A DNA stretch of 21,758 bases from Prochlorococcus sp. AG-686-P16 (lineage in GTDB: Bacteria > Cyanobacteriota > Cyanobacteriia > PCC-6307 > Cyanobiaceae): NCBI GenBank assembly GCA_003208695.1, contig QCVY01000008.1:1-21758 (forward strand), in the 5' to 3' direction. Below the pieces are notes generated by a model that made no database searches, was not told where the DNA came from, and saw only the letters and a program-made list of their open reading frames with translations. The translations under genes and the position numbers were made by a program. Shown in pieces: positions 1 through 7,863 of the stretch (its first letter is position 1; each line of letters opens with the position of its first letter).

Positions 1-408
1 TATTTGTTCGTTGGATTCACTAGGATTACTTATAAAAATAAGAATTAATGCCGTCGAAAAACATAATAAAGGCCTAATAATCGAAATTTTTATATTACCC
101 AAAGCTGTTTGACAATCCTTTTCTATTTGCAAAACTGCTCCTAGGAAGTAAAAGGTAATATTTTTAATTTTTACTCCTTGATTTAAGGAAACAAAAGTAT
201 GCAAGACCTCATGGAATATAATCGTGCTTAATAAAAAAAAAGAAGTAAAGAAACCAATTAACCAAGATTCCTTGATATCGTAAATTTCGCCAGAAGTTAA
301 ATTAACTTGATTAGAAATACTCCATGAAAATAAAAAAAGGATTGCAAACCAGTAAGGATGAACTTTAAAGGGAATTCCCCATATTTTAAAAATTTGCAAA
401 CTCCTCAA
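1..408 (-). CDS. Site-2-type membrane zinc metalloprotease (M50 family), N-terminal part
   Basis: Partial gene: 136 codons are open from a TTG start and run off the left edge. The N-terminus reads Trp-Gly-Ile-Pro-Phe-Lys-Val-His-Pro, the usual opening of cyanobacterial site-2 proteases, followed by a hydrophobic helix (about residues 20-32). A second helix (about 50-66) ends in the zinc motif His66-Glu67-Val-Leu-His70, and after it comes the Gly-Ala-Val-Leu-Gln-Ile-Glu-Lys segment typical of the family. Family knowledge: these enzymes cut substrates within the membrane, often releasing anti-sigma or regulatory factors. The substrate here is unknown. The TTG at 408 was chosen because GGAG (CTCC on + at 416-419) lies 7 bases upstream. 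A second in-frame TTG at 399 is too close to the GAGGAG before it. It diverges from trpF with a 55-base gap. Confidence 0.85.
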   Translation of the reverse strand, partial: MRSLQIFKIWGIPFKVHPYWFAILFLFSWSISNQVNLTSGEIYDIKESWLIGFFTSFFLLSTIIFHEVLHTFVSLNQGVKIKNITFYFLGAVLQIEKDCQTALGNIKISIIRPLLCFSTALILIFISNPSESNEQI

Positions 409-463
409 AAATAATCTCCGTTATATTTATAAATAATATTAAGTCTACCTATAAGATAAAGAT

Positions 464-1117
464 ATGCTTGAGACCAAAACCTTAGTTAAAATTTGCGGAA
501 TAACGTCAGTTGAACAAGCTATTCAAGTAGCCAAATTAGGAACTAATGCAATAGGTCTCATTTCAGTGGATGAATCACCAAGATATATTTCCCCAGAAAA
601 GAGAAAAGAAATCTTCAAAAGTTTAAAAGATTTGTATCCAAACATTGATAGGGTTTCAGTTGTAAAAGATATTCCTATTGATTCAATTATTAAAAGTTTT
701 TTAGGAGAACCAAACGAAACCATAATTCAACTTCATGGAGATGAGGATATTGATTATTGTCAAAAATTAAAACAATTAATTCCAAATATTGGCTTATGGA
801 AAGCTTTCAGAATAAGAAATAAAAAAGATCTTGATAAGATTAAACCTTATGAAAACTTTATTGATGCAATACTTTTGGATTCATGGAATAAAGAAACATA
901 TGGTGGCTCGGGGAAAAGAATAAAACAAACATATTTAGAAGATTTAAGTTTCAGCAAACCTTGGTGGATTGCTGGAGGCGTTTCTACAGAATGGATTGGC
1001 GAGATATTAAAAAATATAAAACCAAATGGTATTGATATTTCAAGTAGTATTGAAATCTCTCCAGGAATAAAAGATCTAGAGAAAACAAAACAGATTATAA
1101 AAAAAATCAAGAAATAA
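464..1117 (+). CDS. trpF: Phosphoribosylanthranilate isomerase
   Basis: A 217-residue TIM-barrel enzyme that converts N-(5-phosphoribosyl)anthranilate to CdRP (carboxyphenylamino-deoxyribulose phosphate) in tryptophan synthesis, acting in the cytoplasm. Visible hallmarks are the N-terminal Lys-Ile-Cys11-Gly-Ile-Thr motif with the general-base cysteine, His-Gly-Asp-Glu at 91-94, the general-acid Asp139 in Leu-Leu-Asp-Ser, the phosphate-binding Gly-Gly-Ser-Gly loop at 147-150, and Ile-Ala-Gly-Gly-Val near 168-172. The length fits the family. The ATG at 464 places the first strand correctly; no strong Shine-Dalgarno is visible. The gene stands alone on this strand, convergent with folE (54 bases between the stops) and not beside other trp genes, which is usual in cyanobacteria where trp genes are dispersed. 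Confidence 0.95.
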   Translation: MLETKTLVKICGITSVEQAIQVAKLGTNAIGLISVDESPRYISPEKRKEIFKSLKDLYPNIDRVSVVKDIPIDSIIKSFLGEPNETIIQLHGDEDIDYCQKLKQLIPNIGLWKAFRIRNKKDLDKIKPYENFIDAILLDSWNKETYGGSGKRIKQTYLEDLSFSKPWWIAGGVSTEWIGEILKNIKPNGIDISSSIEISPGIKDLEKTKQIIKKIKK

Positions 1118-1171
1118 TATTTTTACTTACTGAATTTGAAAGATATTTTAAAAATTATATCTTCAGATAAT

Positions 1172-1918
1172 TTAATAACAAGATAACCCATTAGGTTGTT
1201 GTTTTACTAGCTCAAAAAATTCCTGTTTTAGGCTTATATCATGCCTAAAGTCTCCCCTGACAATAGAATTTATCATACTGGTATTAGGTTCCTTGACTCC
1301 CCTCCAACACATACAATAATGCTTAGCTTTAACAAGAATTGCTAAACCTTTTGGTTCACATAATCGTTCAATCTCATCAGCAAGAATCATCACTGCTTCC
1401 TCTTGAATATGTGGTCGAGAAAAGACCCAATCAGCTACTCTAGAAAACTTTGAAATTCCAATAACTTTATCTCCAGGCTTAATACCAATCCAGCAATCTC
1501 CAATAATAGGAACCATATGATGAGAACAAGCAGAACGAACACTTATTGGCCCTAGAGTATATATTTCATCTAATTTCTTAGCATTAGGAAAGTCTGTAAC
1601 ATTAGGTCTTTCGTGATACCTACCTTTAAAAACTTCTCTCAAATACATTTTTGCAACTCTTTCAGCAGTCTCTTGAGAATTATGATCATTCTCAATATCA
1701 ATGACTAAAGACTTTAATAAATCTCTAACTTTAGAAGCTACCTCTTTTTGTAGAATATCAAGTTCTCCAGGATTTATGAACTCAGAAATATTATCATTAG
1801 CATGGAATCTTTTTTTTTGAAGTTTGATTCTATCTCTAATTATTTCAGAAACTAATTTATTGCTAATTTGGTCACCAAGATTTTTCTTAAGATTATCGTT
1901 AGGTAATGTAGAAGTCAT
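1172..1918 (-). CDS. folE: GTP cyclohydrolase I
   Basis: A 248-residue enzyme that catalyses the first step of tetrahydrofolate (and pterin) synthesis, GTP to 7,8-dihydroneopterin triphosphate plus formate. The zinc site is recognisable: Cys131 and His134 in Cys-Ser-His-His-Met-Val-Pro, and Cys202 in His-Tyr-Cys-Met-Cys-Trp-Arg-Gly. The Gly-Ile-Ser-Lys-Phe-Ser-Arg-Val block at about 154-161 is also typical. The first ~45 residues are a charged extension before the catalytic core, as in many cyanobacterial homologues. It is last of the genes running leftward from the alkane cluster. However, 152 bases separate it from the dehydrogenase, and a good extended -10 lies in that gap, so it probably has its own promoter. 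Confidence 0.95.
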   Translation of the reverse strand: MTSTLPNDNLKKNLGDQISNKLVSEIIRDRIKLQKKRFHANDNISEFINPGELDILQKEVASKVRDLLKSLVIDIENDHNSQETAERVAKMYLREVFKGRYHERPNVTDFPNAKKLDEIYTLGPISVRSACSHHMVPIIGDCWIGIKPGDKVIGISKFSRVADWVFSRPHIQEEAVMILADEIERLCEPKGLAILVKAKHYCMCWRGVKEPNTSMINSIVRGDFRHDISLKQEFFELVKQQPNGLSCY

Positions 1919-1986
1919 AGAATGGTTATCAGAAAATAGTCTGCAAACTTAATTACTGTATCTACTCAAAGTTATATTGCTTGTTC

Positions 1987-1995
1987 ACTATATCA
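1987..1995 (-). promoter_or_regulatory. Candidate extended -10 promoter of folE
   Basis: On the minus strand this reads TGATATAGT, a TGn element directly joined to a TATAGT hexamer, about 70 bases upstream of the folE ATG. No convincing -35 is seen. A short inverted repeat (ACATT-CA-AATGT on the minus strand) sits immediately upstream. A second weaker hexamer (TATAAC, + coordinates 1971-1976) is closer to the gene. Read by eye only. Confidence 0.35.
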
Positions 1996-2070
1996 CATTT
2001 GAATGTTTTTAAGAGGATTTAGACCATAAAAAGAATACCTTAAAAATGTTAAAAATCTAAAATATTAAGT

Positions 2071-2778
2071 TTAAAAAGCACCTCCTGCAGGCATAAGAGT
2101 TAAGTCTTCAATTAATTGTGAGTCTGGTTGTTCAGCAATATATAAAATAGTATTTGAGACCTTAGTTGAAGAAAGCATAAAGGTTCTATCGAAATCTGAT
2201 TTTATTGATTCCGAGTCCCAAAGGGGGGTATTAACTGAACCTAAAGTAATTGTGCAAGCTCTGATCGAGTTAGATCTCTCTTCTTCTCTAAGACACTTTG
2301 TAAACATGGCCAGGGCAGATTTTGATACACAATAAGCGCCCCACTGAGGAAAAGCATTGTAAGAGGCATGACTACTAACATTAATAATCAAGCCACCATT
2401 TTTTCTCATTTGGGGGACAATTAAACTACATATCTGAAAAACACTTGTGAGGTTAATTTGAATTATTTCTTGCCATTTTGTTAAAGGCATTTCAACTAGA
2501 TTTCCATTAAAAGCACATCCAGCATTATTTATTAACACGGAAGGACAACCATATTTTTTTATTGATTCATTAATAGAATTATCTATTTCATTTACACTAG
2601 ATAAATCGCACTCTACAAGATTAATTGTTGACCCGGTATTTGATAGCTCCTCTCTTAGTATTTTCAACATCTCTAAATCTCTTGCGAGTAAAATTAAATC
2701 CCAACCAGCCTTTGCGAAAGTTACTGCTGTAGCTCTCCCAATACCTTTAGTGGCTCCTGTAATGTATGCTAATTTCAA
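2071..2778 (-). CDS. Short-chain dehydrogenase/reductase (SDR) of the accA-aar cluster
   Basis: A 235-residue classical SDR. The NAD(P) motif Thr-Gly-Ala-Thr-Lys-Gly-Ile-Gly spans residues 7-14, Asn-Asn-Ala-Gly 84-87, catalytic Ser136, and Tyr149-x-x-x-Lys153 with the correct 13-residue Ser-Tyr spacing. The substrate cannot be read from sequence. The position directly behind accA and aar suggests a lipid or fatty-acid-related oxidoreduction, but this is inference. The start is a TTG, one base after the accA stop (TAA-A-TTG). No Shine-Dalgarno is visible, so translation probably depends on coupling to accA. The start is fixed by the Rossmann strand, which begins at residue 3. Confidence 0.88.
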   Translation of the reverse strand: MKLAYITGATKGIGRATAVTFAKAGWDLILLARDLEMLKILREELSNTGSTINLVECDLSSVNEIDNSINESIKKYGCPSVLINNAGCAFNGNLVEMPLTKWQEIIQINLTSVFQICSLIVPQMRKNGGLIINVSSHASYNAFPQWGAYCVSKSALAMFTKCLREEERSNSIRACTITLGSVNTPLWDSESIKSDFDRTFMLSSTKVSNTILYIAEQPDSQLIEDLTLMPAGGAF

Positions 2779-2779
2779 T

Positions 2780-3787
2780 TTATTCTGTTAATTGAGGTAA
2801 TTCCTCCTCAATTTCTTCAATATTATTTGATTCAATAAATTTCCCCAAAACCCTAAATTTTGAATATCTTTGTTCTAAAAGTTCCTCTTTACTCAACTCC
2901 AACAATTCATTAAGATGCTTTTCGATAGCTCCTTTTAGAGTATTTCCAGCATCTATTGGAGCCCAATTATTACCACCTGCAGGTTCTGATAAAACTTCAT
3001 CTATCACACCTAATTCAAGAAGATCTTTTCCAGTTATTTTTAACGCTGTTGCGGCTTCAGAAGCTTTTGCAGCATCTCTCCAAAGAATTGAAGCGCAAGC
3101 TTCGGGACTGGCAACAGTATAAACACTATGTTCAAACATCAATAGCCTGTCAGCCACTCCAATTCCAAGAGCTCCTCCAGACCCTCCTTCTCCTATAATG
3201 GTAGCAATTATTGGGACTTGAAAACCAAACATTTCTCTAAGGTTTCTAGCTATAGCTTCACCTTGGCCTTGTTCTTCTGCAGAGAGGCCCGCATATGCGC
3301 CAGGAGTATCAATAAAAGTAAGAATAGGCAATGAAAATCTATCAGCATGCTGCATTAACCTTAAAGCTTTTCTGTATCCTCCCGGTTTTGCCATTCCAAA
3401 GTTTCTAACTACATTTTCCTTAGTATCTCTTCCTTTTTGATGACCCAATAAAAGAACAGATTGATTATTTATAGAACCTAAACCTCCAATTAAAGCCATA
3501 TCATCTCCTCCATTTCTATCTCCATGTAATTCAGTCCAATCATCACAAAACATTTGAATAAAATCCAAAGTACTTGGTCTTTGTGGATGTCTGGCTACTT
3601 GTATTTTCTGAGCAGGAGTTAGAGATCTAAAAATTTCCTCTCTTCTTCTTGTGGCAAGTGTTTCTAGTTGTAGTAACTGTTGACTAACATCAACTTCTGA
3701 ATCTCTTGCTAATTCTCTAATTTGCTCTATTTGCTTCTCAAGCTCTACAAGAGGTTTTTCAAAATCAAGAAGATAACGTCTTGGCAT
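2780..3787 (-). CDS. accA: Acetyl-CoA carboxylase carboxyltransferase subunit alpha
   Basis: A 335-residue alpha subunit of the carboxyltransferase that moves CO2 from carboxybiotin to acetyl-CoA, giving malonyl-CoA; it works with AccD, which is not in this window. An N-terminal helical part (about 1-80) with Leu-Asp-Phe-Glu-Lys-Pro-Leu is followed by the crotonase-like core. The core carries Asp-Thr-Pro-Gly-Ala-Tyr, Gln-Gly-Gln-Gly-Glu-Ala-Ile-Ala and the Gly-Glu-Gly-Gly-Ser-Gly-Gly-Ala oxyanion loop near 200-206, then Ser-Pro-Glu-Ala-Cys-Ala. The length is normal. It lies 3 bases after aar and 1 base before the SDR, so the three are almost certainly one transcript. That couples malonyl-CoA supply to alkane production. 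Confidence 0.97.
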   Translation of the reverse strand: MPRRYLLDFEKPLVELEKQIEQIRELARDSEVDVSQQLLQLETLATRRREEIFRSLTPAQKIQVARHPQRPSTLDFIQMFCDDWTELHGDRNGGDDMALIGGLGSINNQSVLLLGHQKGRDTKENVVRNFGMAKPGGYRKALRLMQHADRFSLPILTFIDTPGAYAGLSAEEQGQGEAIARNLREMFGFQVPIIATIIGEGGSGGALGIGVADRLLMFEHSVYTVASPEACASILWRDAAKASEAATALKITGKDLLELGVIDEVLSEPAGGNNWAPIDAGNTLKGAIEKHLNELLELSKEELLEQRYSKFRVLGKFIESNNIEEIEEELPQLTE

Positions 3788-3790
3788 AAT

Positions 3791-4831
3791 TCAAACTGCT
3801 AGTACTTTTGGATGCTTATCTAGGCCAATTGCAGAGAAGCCATGCTTTACAGAAGCCGATCCAATAAACTCCATTTTCTCGAGAGAAATATTATTTCTTC
3901 CCCAGCTAAAGTTTGTATGACATTTTTCAAATTCTAAAATCATAGCTTCTGCAAAACATGCAAACATTTCTCTCTGGGGATTTTGCATTTCCGCTAGTTC
4001 CATCATATTCCAACCTATATCATTGAAGAAACTTACTATACCTCCTTTCACAACATGTATATTATTACCTTGAAATTTTTCATCTAGGTTCTTTGGATAC
4101 CCTCCATCAATCATTAAACATGGCTGTTTAAGATTATTAGCATCGATTTCCATGGTCTTTGGCATACTCGCTACCCATACAACAATATCTGCTTCAGGTA
4201 ATGCTTCTTCTAAAGTTTTTATAGTTCCACCATCTAATTCCTTTTGCAAAGAATCCAAAGGTTCCTTTTGCCTAGCTACCATAAGAAGTTCCCCAATACC
4301 TGTTTTATTAATTAACCATCGACAAACAGCACTGCCTATATCACCCGTAGCTCCAACTACAGCAACTGTCGCATTTTTAAGGTTAATACCTATTTTTGGA
4401 GCATTCATCTCTAATTGCCTGCAAATAACCCACGCAGTATGAGTATTCCCAGTTGTAAATCTTTCCCACTCTAGTGAGGTATTCCTAATCTGCTTATGTT
4501 GAAGGAGATTAAAATTCTCAAAGATAATAGAGGTGAACCCTCCTAAAGCGGTAATATTAATACCTTTTTTTTGAGCCAACTCCATTGCATTTAATACTTT
4601 TCTTCTTGCCGTTTTAAATCTTGAAAGCATTTCAGGAACGAAACATGAATCAATATAAGAACCTTCAATTGATATACCCGTAGCACTTTTAACCTCTACA
4701 TTTTCAACTAGTTGAGGTGGAGCTGTACACCAAACATCTAAATCACCATCGGCAATATGATCAAAGCCCAATAATGAAGCCTTTCTTTTTGCATCTTCAA
4801 AACTAGTTGAATGACCTATTAGCCCAAACAT
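3791..4831 (-). CDS. aar: Long-chain fatty acyl-ACP (acyl carrier protein) reductase, alkane pathway
   Basis: A 346-residue NADPH-dependent reductase that converts acyl-ACP to fatty aldehyde, the first step of cyanobacterial alkane synthesis. It opens Met-Phe-Gly-Leu-Ile-Gly-His and has the NADPH loop Gly-Ala-Thr-Gly-Asp-Ile-Gly at 160-166. Cys292 in Phe-Ala-Cys-Phe-Ala-Glu-Ala lies where the family's acyl-thioester cysteine is expected. The length matches known AARs. The start is supported by an AAGG Shine-Dalgarno (CCTT on + at 4838-4841) 6 bases before the ATG. It is preceded by ado (109-base gap) and followed tightly by accA. Together these genes predict production of odd-chain hydrocarbons, reported as mainly pentadecane in Prochlorococcus. 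Confidence 0.96.
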   Translation of the reverse strand: MFGLIGHSTSFEDAKRKASLLGFDHIADGDLDVWCTAPPQLVENVEVKSATGISIEGSYIDSCFVPEMLSRFKTARRKVLNAMELAQKKGINITALGGFTSIIFENFNLLQHKQIRNTSLEWERFTTGNTHTAWVICRQLEMNAPKIGINLKNATVAVVGATGDIGSAVCRWLINKTGIGELLMVARQKEPLDSLQKELDGGTIKTLEEALPEADIVVWVASMPKTMEIDANNLKQPCLMIDGGYPKNLDEKFQGNNIHVVKGGIVSFFNDIGWNMMELAEMQNPQREMFACFAEAMILEFEKCHTNFSWGRNNISLEKMEFIGSASVKHGFSAIGLDKHPKVLAV

Positions 4832-4837
4832 TAATTA

Positions 4838-4841
4838 CCTT
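4838..4841 (-). promoter_or_regulatory. Shine-Dalgarno of aar
   Basis: AAGG on the minus strand, 6 bases ahead of the aar ATG. It is one of the few clear ribosome binding sites in the window and fixes the aar start. Confidence 0.6.
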
Positions 4842-4850
4842 ATTAATGGA

Positions 4851-4857
4851 ATCTATA
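4851..4857 (-). promoter_or_regulatory. Candidate -10 of a separate aar promoter
   Basis: The minus strand reads TATAGAT about 20 bases upstream of the aar ATG. This would give a very short leader (start of transcription near 4845) that still contains the AAGG site. A small hairpin (4871-4887) covers the expected -35 area. Independent transcription of aar from ado has been described in cyanobacteria; the exact site here is an inference. Confidence 0.35.
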
Positions 4858-4870
4858 TATTGATATGAAC

Positions 4871-4887
4871 AATAGCACAAAGCTATT
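4871..4887 (-). repeat. Small inverted repeat between ado and aar
   Basis: Perfect 6-bp arms AATAGC / GCTATT around a 5-base loop. On the minus strand no T-tract follows, so it is a poor terminator for ado. It could be a processing hairpin or an operator just upstream of the aar -10. An 8-bp palindrome AGTCGACT lies nearby at 4914-4921. Confidence 0.4.
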
Positions 4888-4940
4888 AACTAAATAAATA
4901 AAAATTATTTTTGAGTCGACTAATTAAATTTATAAATAAA

Positions 4941-5672
4941 TTAAACGATAGCTGCCATTGCCATTCTTGCAATTTCTCTATTATCTAAACCTATTTCAAG
5001 AAGTGTATCCTGATAGGCAATCATGAATTCTTCCATTAATTCTTCCCTATCCATAGCTAGTACTGAAGCGTCTTCAGCAACTTGATCTAACATTTTCTTA
5101 ATTAATGGAAGATTAACCTTATTCGCTTCCATTAGCTCTTGTTTACAATTCGCTAAATTTTCTTTTAGCCATTCTTGTCCATAATTTAAATGAAGATATT
5201 CATCTTTAACAACACCTTGGGTAATTTTTTTCGCAAAAGGATCAGCAACTCTTATGTAAACATGATATGCAGAGATAGCAAAAGCTTCAATTAAAATTGC
5301 CTGTATTAAGAGGCATGTAGTTGTCTTGCCATTCGATAAGGCAACTTGAAAATTACCATGTAATTTGGAAAAGAATTCTTTAGCAAAAATCATGTCAGCT
5401 TGAACACCTAGATTTCTGCCACATGCTGTAAAGCCTCTTTTGTGCTTAAGCTCCATTTTCGCTAATTTAGTTAATTCTTCTAATTCGTTAGGAATTAATG
5501 TTGCTAAGGAAATGTAATTATCATGAGCCTCTTGTTCACCTTCAATAACTATTGCATTTATTCTACTGTAAGCATCCTTGTAAGAATCAGTAGTAAAGTC
5601 CGGTAAATCAATAGAATTTTCATCGATTGAATTTTCTATACTAGTTTTTTTATTAGATTCGAGTGTTTGCAT
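4941..5672 (-). CDS. ado: Aldehyde-deformylating oxygenase (alkane synthase)
   Basis: A 243-residue ferritin-like di-iron enzyme that turns fatty aldehyde, O2 and electrons into alkane plus formate, using the product of the neighbouring reductase. All six expected metal ligands are present with family spacing: Glu46, Glu74, His77, Glu129, Glu158 and His161 (in Val-Ile-Glu-Gly-Glu, Met-Glu-Leu-Lys-His, Leu-Ile-Glu-Ala and Asp-Glu-Tyr-Leu-His). The first ~25 residues are a variable Asn/Ser/Asp-rich tail. The length is typical of marine picocyanobacterial enzymes. It has its own likely promoter upstream (TATAAT) and lies 109 bases before aar. Confidence 0.97.
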   Translation of the reverse strand: MQTLESNKKTSIENSIDENSIDLPDFTTDSYKDAYSRINAIVIEGEQEAHDNYISLATLIPNELEELTKLAKMELKHKRGFTACGRNLGVQADMIFAKEFFSKLHGNFQVALSNGKTTTCLLIQAILIEAFAISAYHVYIRVADPFAKKITQGVVKDEYLHLNYGQEWLKENLANCKQELMEANKVNLPLIKKMLDQVAEDASVLAMDREELMEEFMIAYQDTLLEIGLDNREIARMAMAAIV

Positions 5673-5711
5673 GTCAGTAATCTTTAGCTCATTATGCCTA
5701 AGTTTTACATA

Positions 5712-5717
5712 ATTATA
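5712..5717 (-). promoter_or_regulatory. Candidate -10 of the ado promoter
   Basis: The minus strand carries a consensus TATAAT about 40 bases ahead of the ado ATG, in a 115-base spacer after the creatininase-family gene. No strong -35 is visible, which is common for this lineage. It is the best-matching -10 hexamer I found in the window. Confidence 0.5.
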
Positions 5718-5787
5718 GTGAGTTTATTTAAATATGATGAAAATAGTTTCAATTGTTAAACGATATTATTAAATTAATGGAGATTAT

Positions 5788-6582
5788 TTACCTTGAATTA
5801 GGCCAATCTGATTTCATAAGATTCATAATTAATTTAAACCAGTGATTGACTAATAAGCTCTTTAAACTATTTCCTAGCTCTTTATTTGAACCTTTACTAT
5901 CCCCTACAACTCCAGATTTACTTAAATCTTCTGTAAACCAAGCAGTTGGAGCATTTCCCTCCAAACTCCAACCATCTGGAATTTGCGTTTCTATACCTTC
6001 ACAAGGTCTTTCATCTCCCACAAGTTCAGATTTTAAAGCCATCATCAAACTAGTTTCGGCTAAGGATGCATGTAATCCATTCTCAATTTCATTATTTGTT
6101 AACAGTTCGCTTAACCCATCAACTCCTTTCCATAAAAAGCAAGGAAAAATTGAAAGTTTGGGAGCTAAACTTCTTAATTCTCTTGCTGCGGTATTAAGTA
6201 AAGAAATTTGACCTCCATGCGCATTTATTAATATCAATCTTTTAAACCCCATATCCGCTAATTGAACTCCAACTTCCTTTATCAATAAGGTTATTAAATT
6301 CGAAGAAAGAGATATAGTTCCATCAAATCCCTTATGTTCTGGAGAAAAACCTATATATTGAGTTGGAAGTTTTTTTATAGGGGTGTCAGATGGAATTAAT
6401 TTAAAAACTTCGCGAATGATCTCATCAGCAAAAATACTATCTGTAGCCAAAGGTAAATGAGGGCCATGTTGTTCTACCGCTCCAAATGGCCAGATAATTG
6501 TTGATCTTATATCTTTTGAAATATTTTTTACTTCAGGCCATGATAAATACTCAAATTCGCTAGGTATTGATTTAAAGTTCAT
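5788..6582 (-). CDS. Creatininase-family amidohydrolase
   Basis: A 264-residue metal-dependent hydrolase of the creatininase fold. The metal-binding segments are Glu37-Gln-His39-Gly-Pro-His-Leu-Pro, Asp48 in Ala-Thr-Asp-Ser, and Asn-Ala-His122-Gly-Gly. A later His171-Ala-Ser-Leu-Ala-Glu176-Thr-Ser corresponds to the family's His-Ala-Gly-Glu-x-Glu-Thr-Ser, with Ser-Leu replacing Gly-Glu. Relatives act on creatinine or formamides (formamidopyrimidine, mycofactocin and riboflavin/F420 intermediates), so the substrate cannot be assigned. It is first in the leftward gene run before ado, and diverges from the S1-domain gene with a 63-base gap. Whether it is linked to alkane synthesis or simply a neighbour is open. 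Confidence 0.85.
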   Translation of the reverse strand: MNFKSIPSEFEYLSWPEVKNISKDIRSTIIWPFGAVEQHGPHLPLATDSIFADEIIREVFKLIPSDTPIKKLPTQYIGFSPEHKGFDGTISLSSNLITLLIKEVGVQLADMGFKRLILINAHGGQISLLNTAARELRSLAPKLSIFPCFLWKGVDGLSELLTNNEIENGLHASLAETSLMMALKSELVGDERPCEGIETQIPDGWSLEGNAPTAWFTEDLSKSGVVGDSKGSNKELGNSLKSLLVNHWFKLIMNLMKSDWPNSR

Positions 6583-6645
6583 TATTTTTAATTGTGAGTA
6601 CTAACATTTAAGATAAGTTAATATTAAATTACTCTTATTTTACCT

Positions 6646-7863
6646 ATGAAGGGAGTTAGTGATAAAGATGCCCAAAATAATAAGAAGATTATGGGCGACA
6701 AAAACAATGTTAAGAAGCCTCTTCAGGTTCTTCACATAAGCAAAAAAGATACTCATATTAAAAAGGAAGAAGTAGTTGATGACAATCAAAGTCCTTCAAA
6801 AGAAATCAAAACAGACATCAAAGCCGTAAAGCCTCAGATTATTGAAGCCCCAATAAATGAAGGGAAAAAAAGTAATTCTAATAATATTAACTTTGACAAT
6901 GTAAGTTATAAGGAGTTAGAAAAACCTTTAAATTTACAACATGAAGATCAAGATTTCATCATAGAAAGAAAAGTTGATGAGTTTGATTTTGACGAGAGTG
7001 CTTTTTTAGAAGCGTTAAACGAAAATGAGCCTATAGGTGCAACAGGAGAGACAATTAAGGGAAAAGTAATAGCATTAGAAAGTGATGGTTTGTATATAGA
7101 CATTGGTGGTAAAGCTCCTGGATTCATGCCAAAAAAAGAATGTGGATTAGGAGTGATTACCAATTTCAAAGAAAAATTTTCCATTGGTTTAGAAATGGAA
7201 GTTTTAGTGATAAAAGAACAAAATGCTGATGGTATGGTCACAGTAAGTGCTCGAGCATTAATTCTTAGGCAAAGTTGGGAAAAAGTTGCAAGTTCTGCAA
7301 AAAATGGAGAATTAACTCAAGTTACAATAAATGGTTTTAATAGAGGAGGACTGACTTGTGATGTTGATGGCTTAAGAGGCTTTATTCCACGTTCTCAACT
7401 TGAAGATGGTCAAGATTATCAATCTTTAGTAAGTAAAAATTTAAAAGTTGCATTTTTAGAAGTAAATCCAGAGAAACGGAAACTTGTTTTATCAGAAAAG
7501 AAAGCACTATTAGTTTCTAAATTTGCAGATCTAAAATTAGGACAATTAATTGAGGGTGAGGTTTTAGCTATAAAACCATATGGCTTCTTTGTTGAGTTAG
7601 GAGGGGCAAGCGGGCTTCTTCATCAATCTTCAATAACAAATGGATCTATACGAAATTTAAGAGAAATCTTTGTGGAGGGTGAAATTATAAAGGCATTAAT
7701 AACAGAGATTGATCTAGAGAGAGGAAGAATTGGTTTAAATACAGCATTATTAGAAAACTCTCCCGGAGAATTAATCATTGATAAAGAAAAAGTTATGATT
7801 GAAGCCTCTGAAAGATCTCTTAAAACTAAGACACTTTTCGATGAAAAAGTTTTAGAAAAATGA
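6646..7863 (+). CDS. Three-S1-domain RNA-binding protein (ribosomal protein S1 homologue)
   Basis: A 405-residue protein. The first ~130 residues are a lysine- and acid-rich, probably disordered extension. Three S1 OB-fold repeats follow at about 133-203, 218-284 and 297-367, with the last the most canonical (Gly-Gln-Leu-Ile-Glu-Gly-Glu-Val ... Tyr-Gly-Phe-Phe-Val-Glu-Leu ... Gly-Leu-Leu-His). It resembles the second S1 homologue of cyanobacteria (called Rps1b or Nbp1) rather than the main ribosomal S1. It likely binds mRNA for translation or stability. It overlaps the Tab2-like gene by ATGA, so the two are co-translated. The start is not certain: no Shine-Dalgarno precedes the ATG at 6646, and a second in-frame ATG is codon 16. 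Confidence 0.88.
   Translation: MKGVSDKDAQNNKKIMGDKNNVKKPLQVLHISKKDTHIKKEEVVDDNQSPSKEIKTDIKAVKPQIIEAPINEGKKSNSNNINFDNVSYKELEKPLNLQHEDQDFIIERKVDEFDFDESAFLEALNENEPIGATGETIKGKVIALESDGLYIDIGGKAPGFMPKKECGLGVITNFKEKFSIGLEMEVLVIKEQNADGMVTVSARALILRQSWEKVASSAKNGELTQVTINGFNRGGLTCDVDGLRGFIPRSQLEDGQDYQSLVSKNLKVAFLEVNPEKRKLVLSEKKALLVSKFADLKLGQLIEGEVLAIKPYGFFVELGGASGLLHQSSITNGSIRNLREIFVEGEIIKALITEIDLERGRIGLNTALLENSPGELIIDKEKVMIEASERSLKTKTLFDEKVLEK

Noticed and set aside
1141..1162. Terminator between trpF and folE (AGATAT / ATATCT)
   Set aside because: Six AT-dominated pairs with a 10-base loop and no clean T-run; not distinguishable from background in this AT-rich spacer.
2956..3198. 80-codon open frame on the plus strand inside accA
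   Set aside because: Antisense to a highly conserved gene, Leu/Gln-rich low-complexity product, no start signal; a frame shadow.
4871..4887. Terminator after ado
   Set aside because: The hairpin has no T-tract on the minus strand, so it is listed only as an inverted repeat.
5846..6211. 121-codon open frame on the plus strand inside the creatininase-family gene
   Set aside because: Antisense to a gene with clear family motifs; product has no recognisable domain and no ribosome site.
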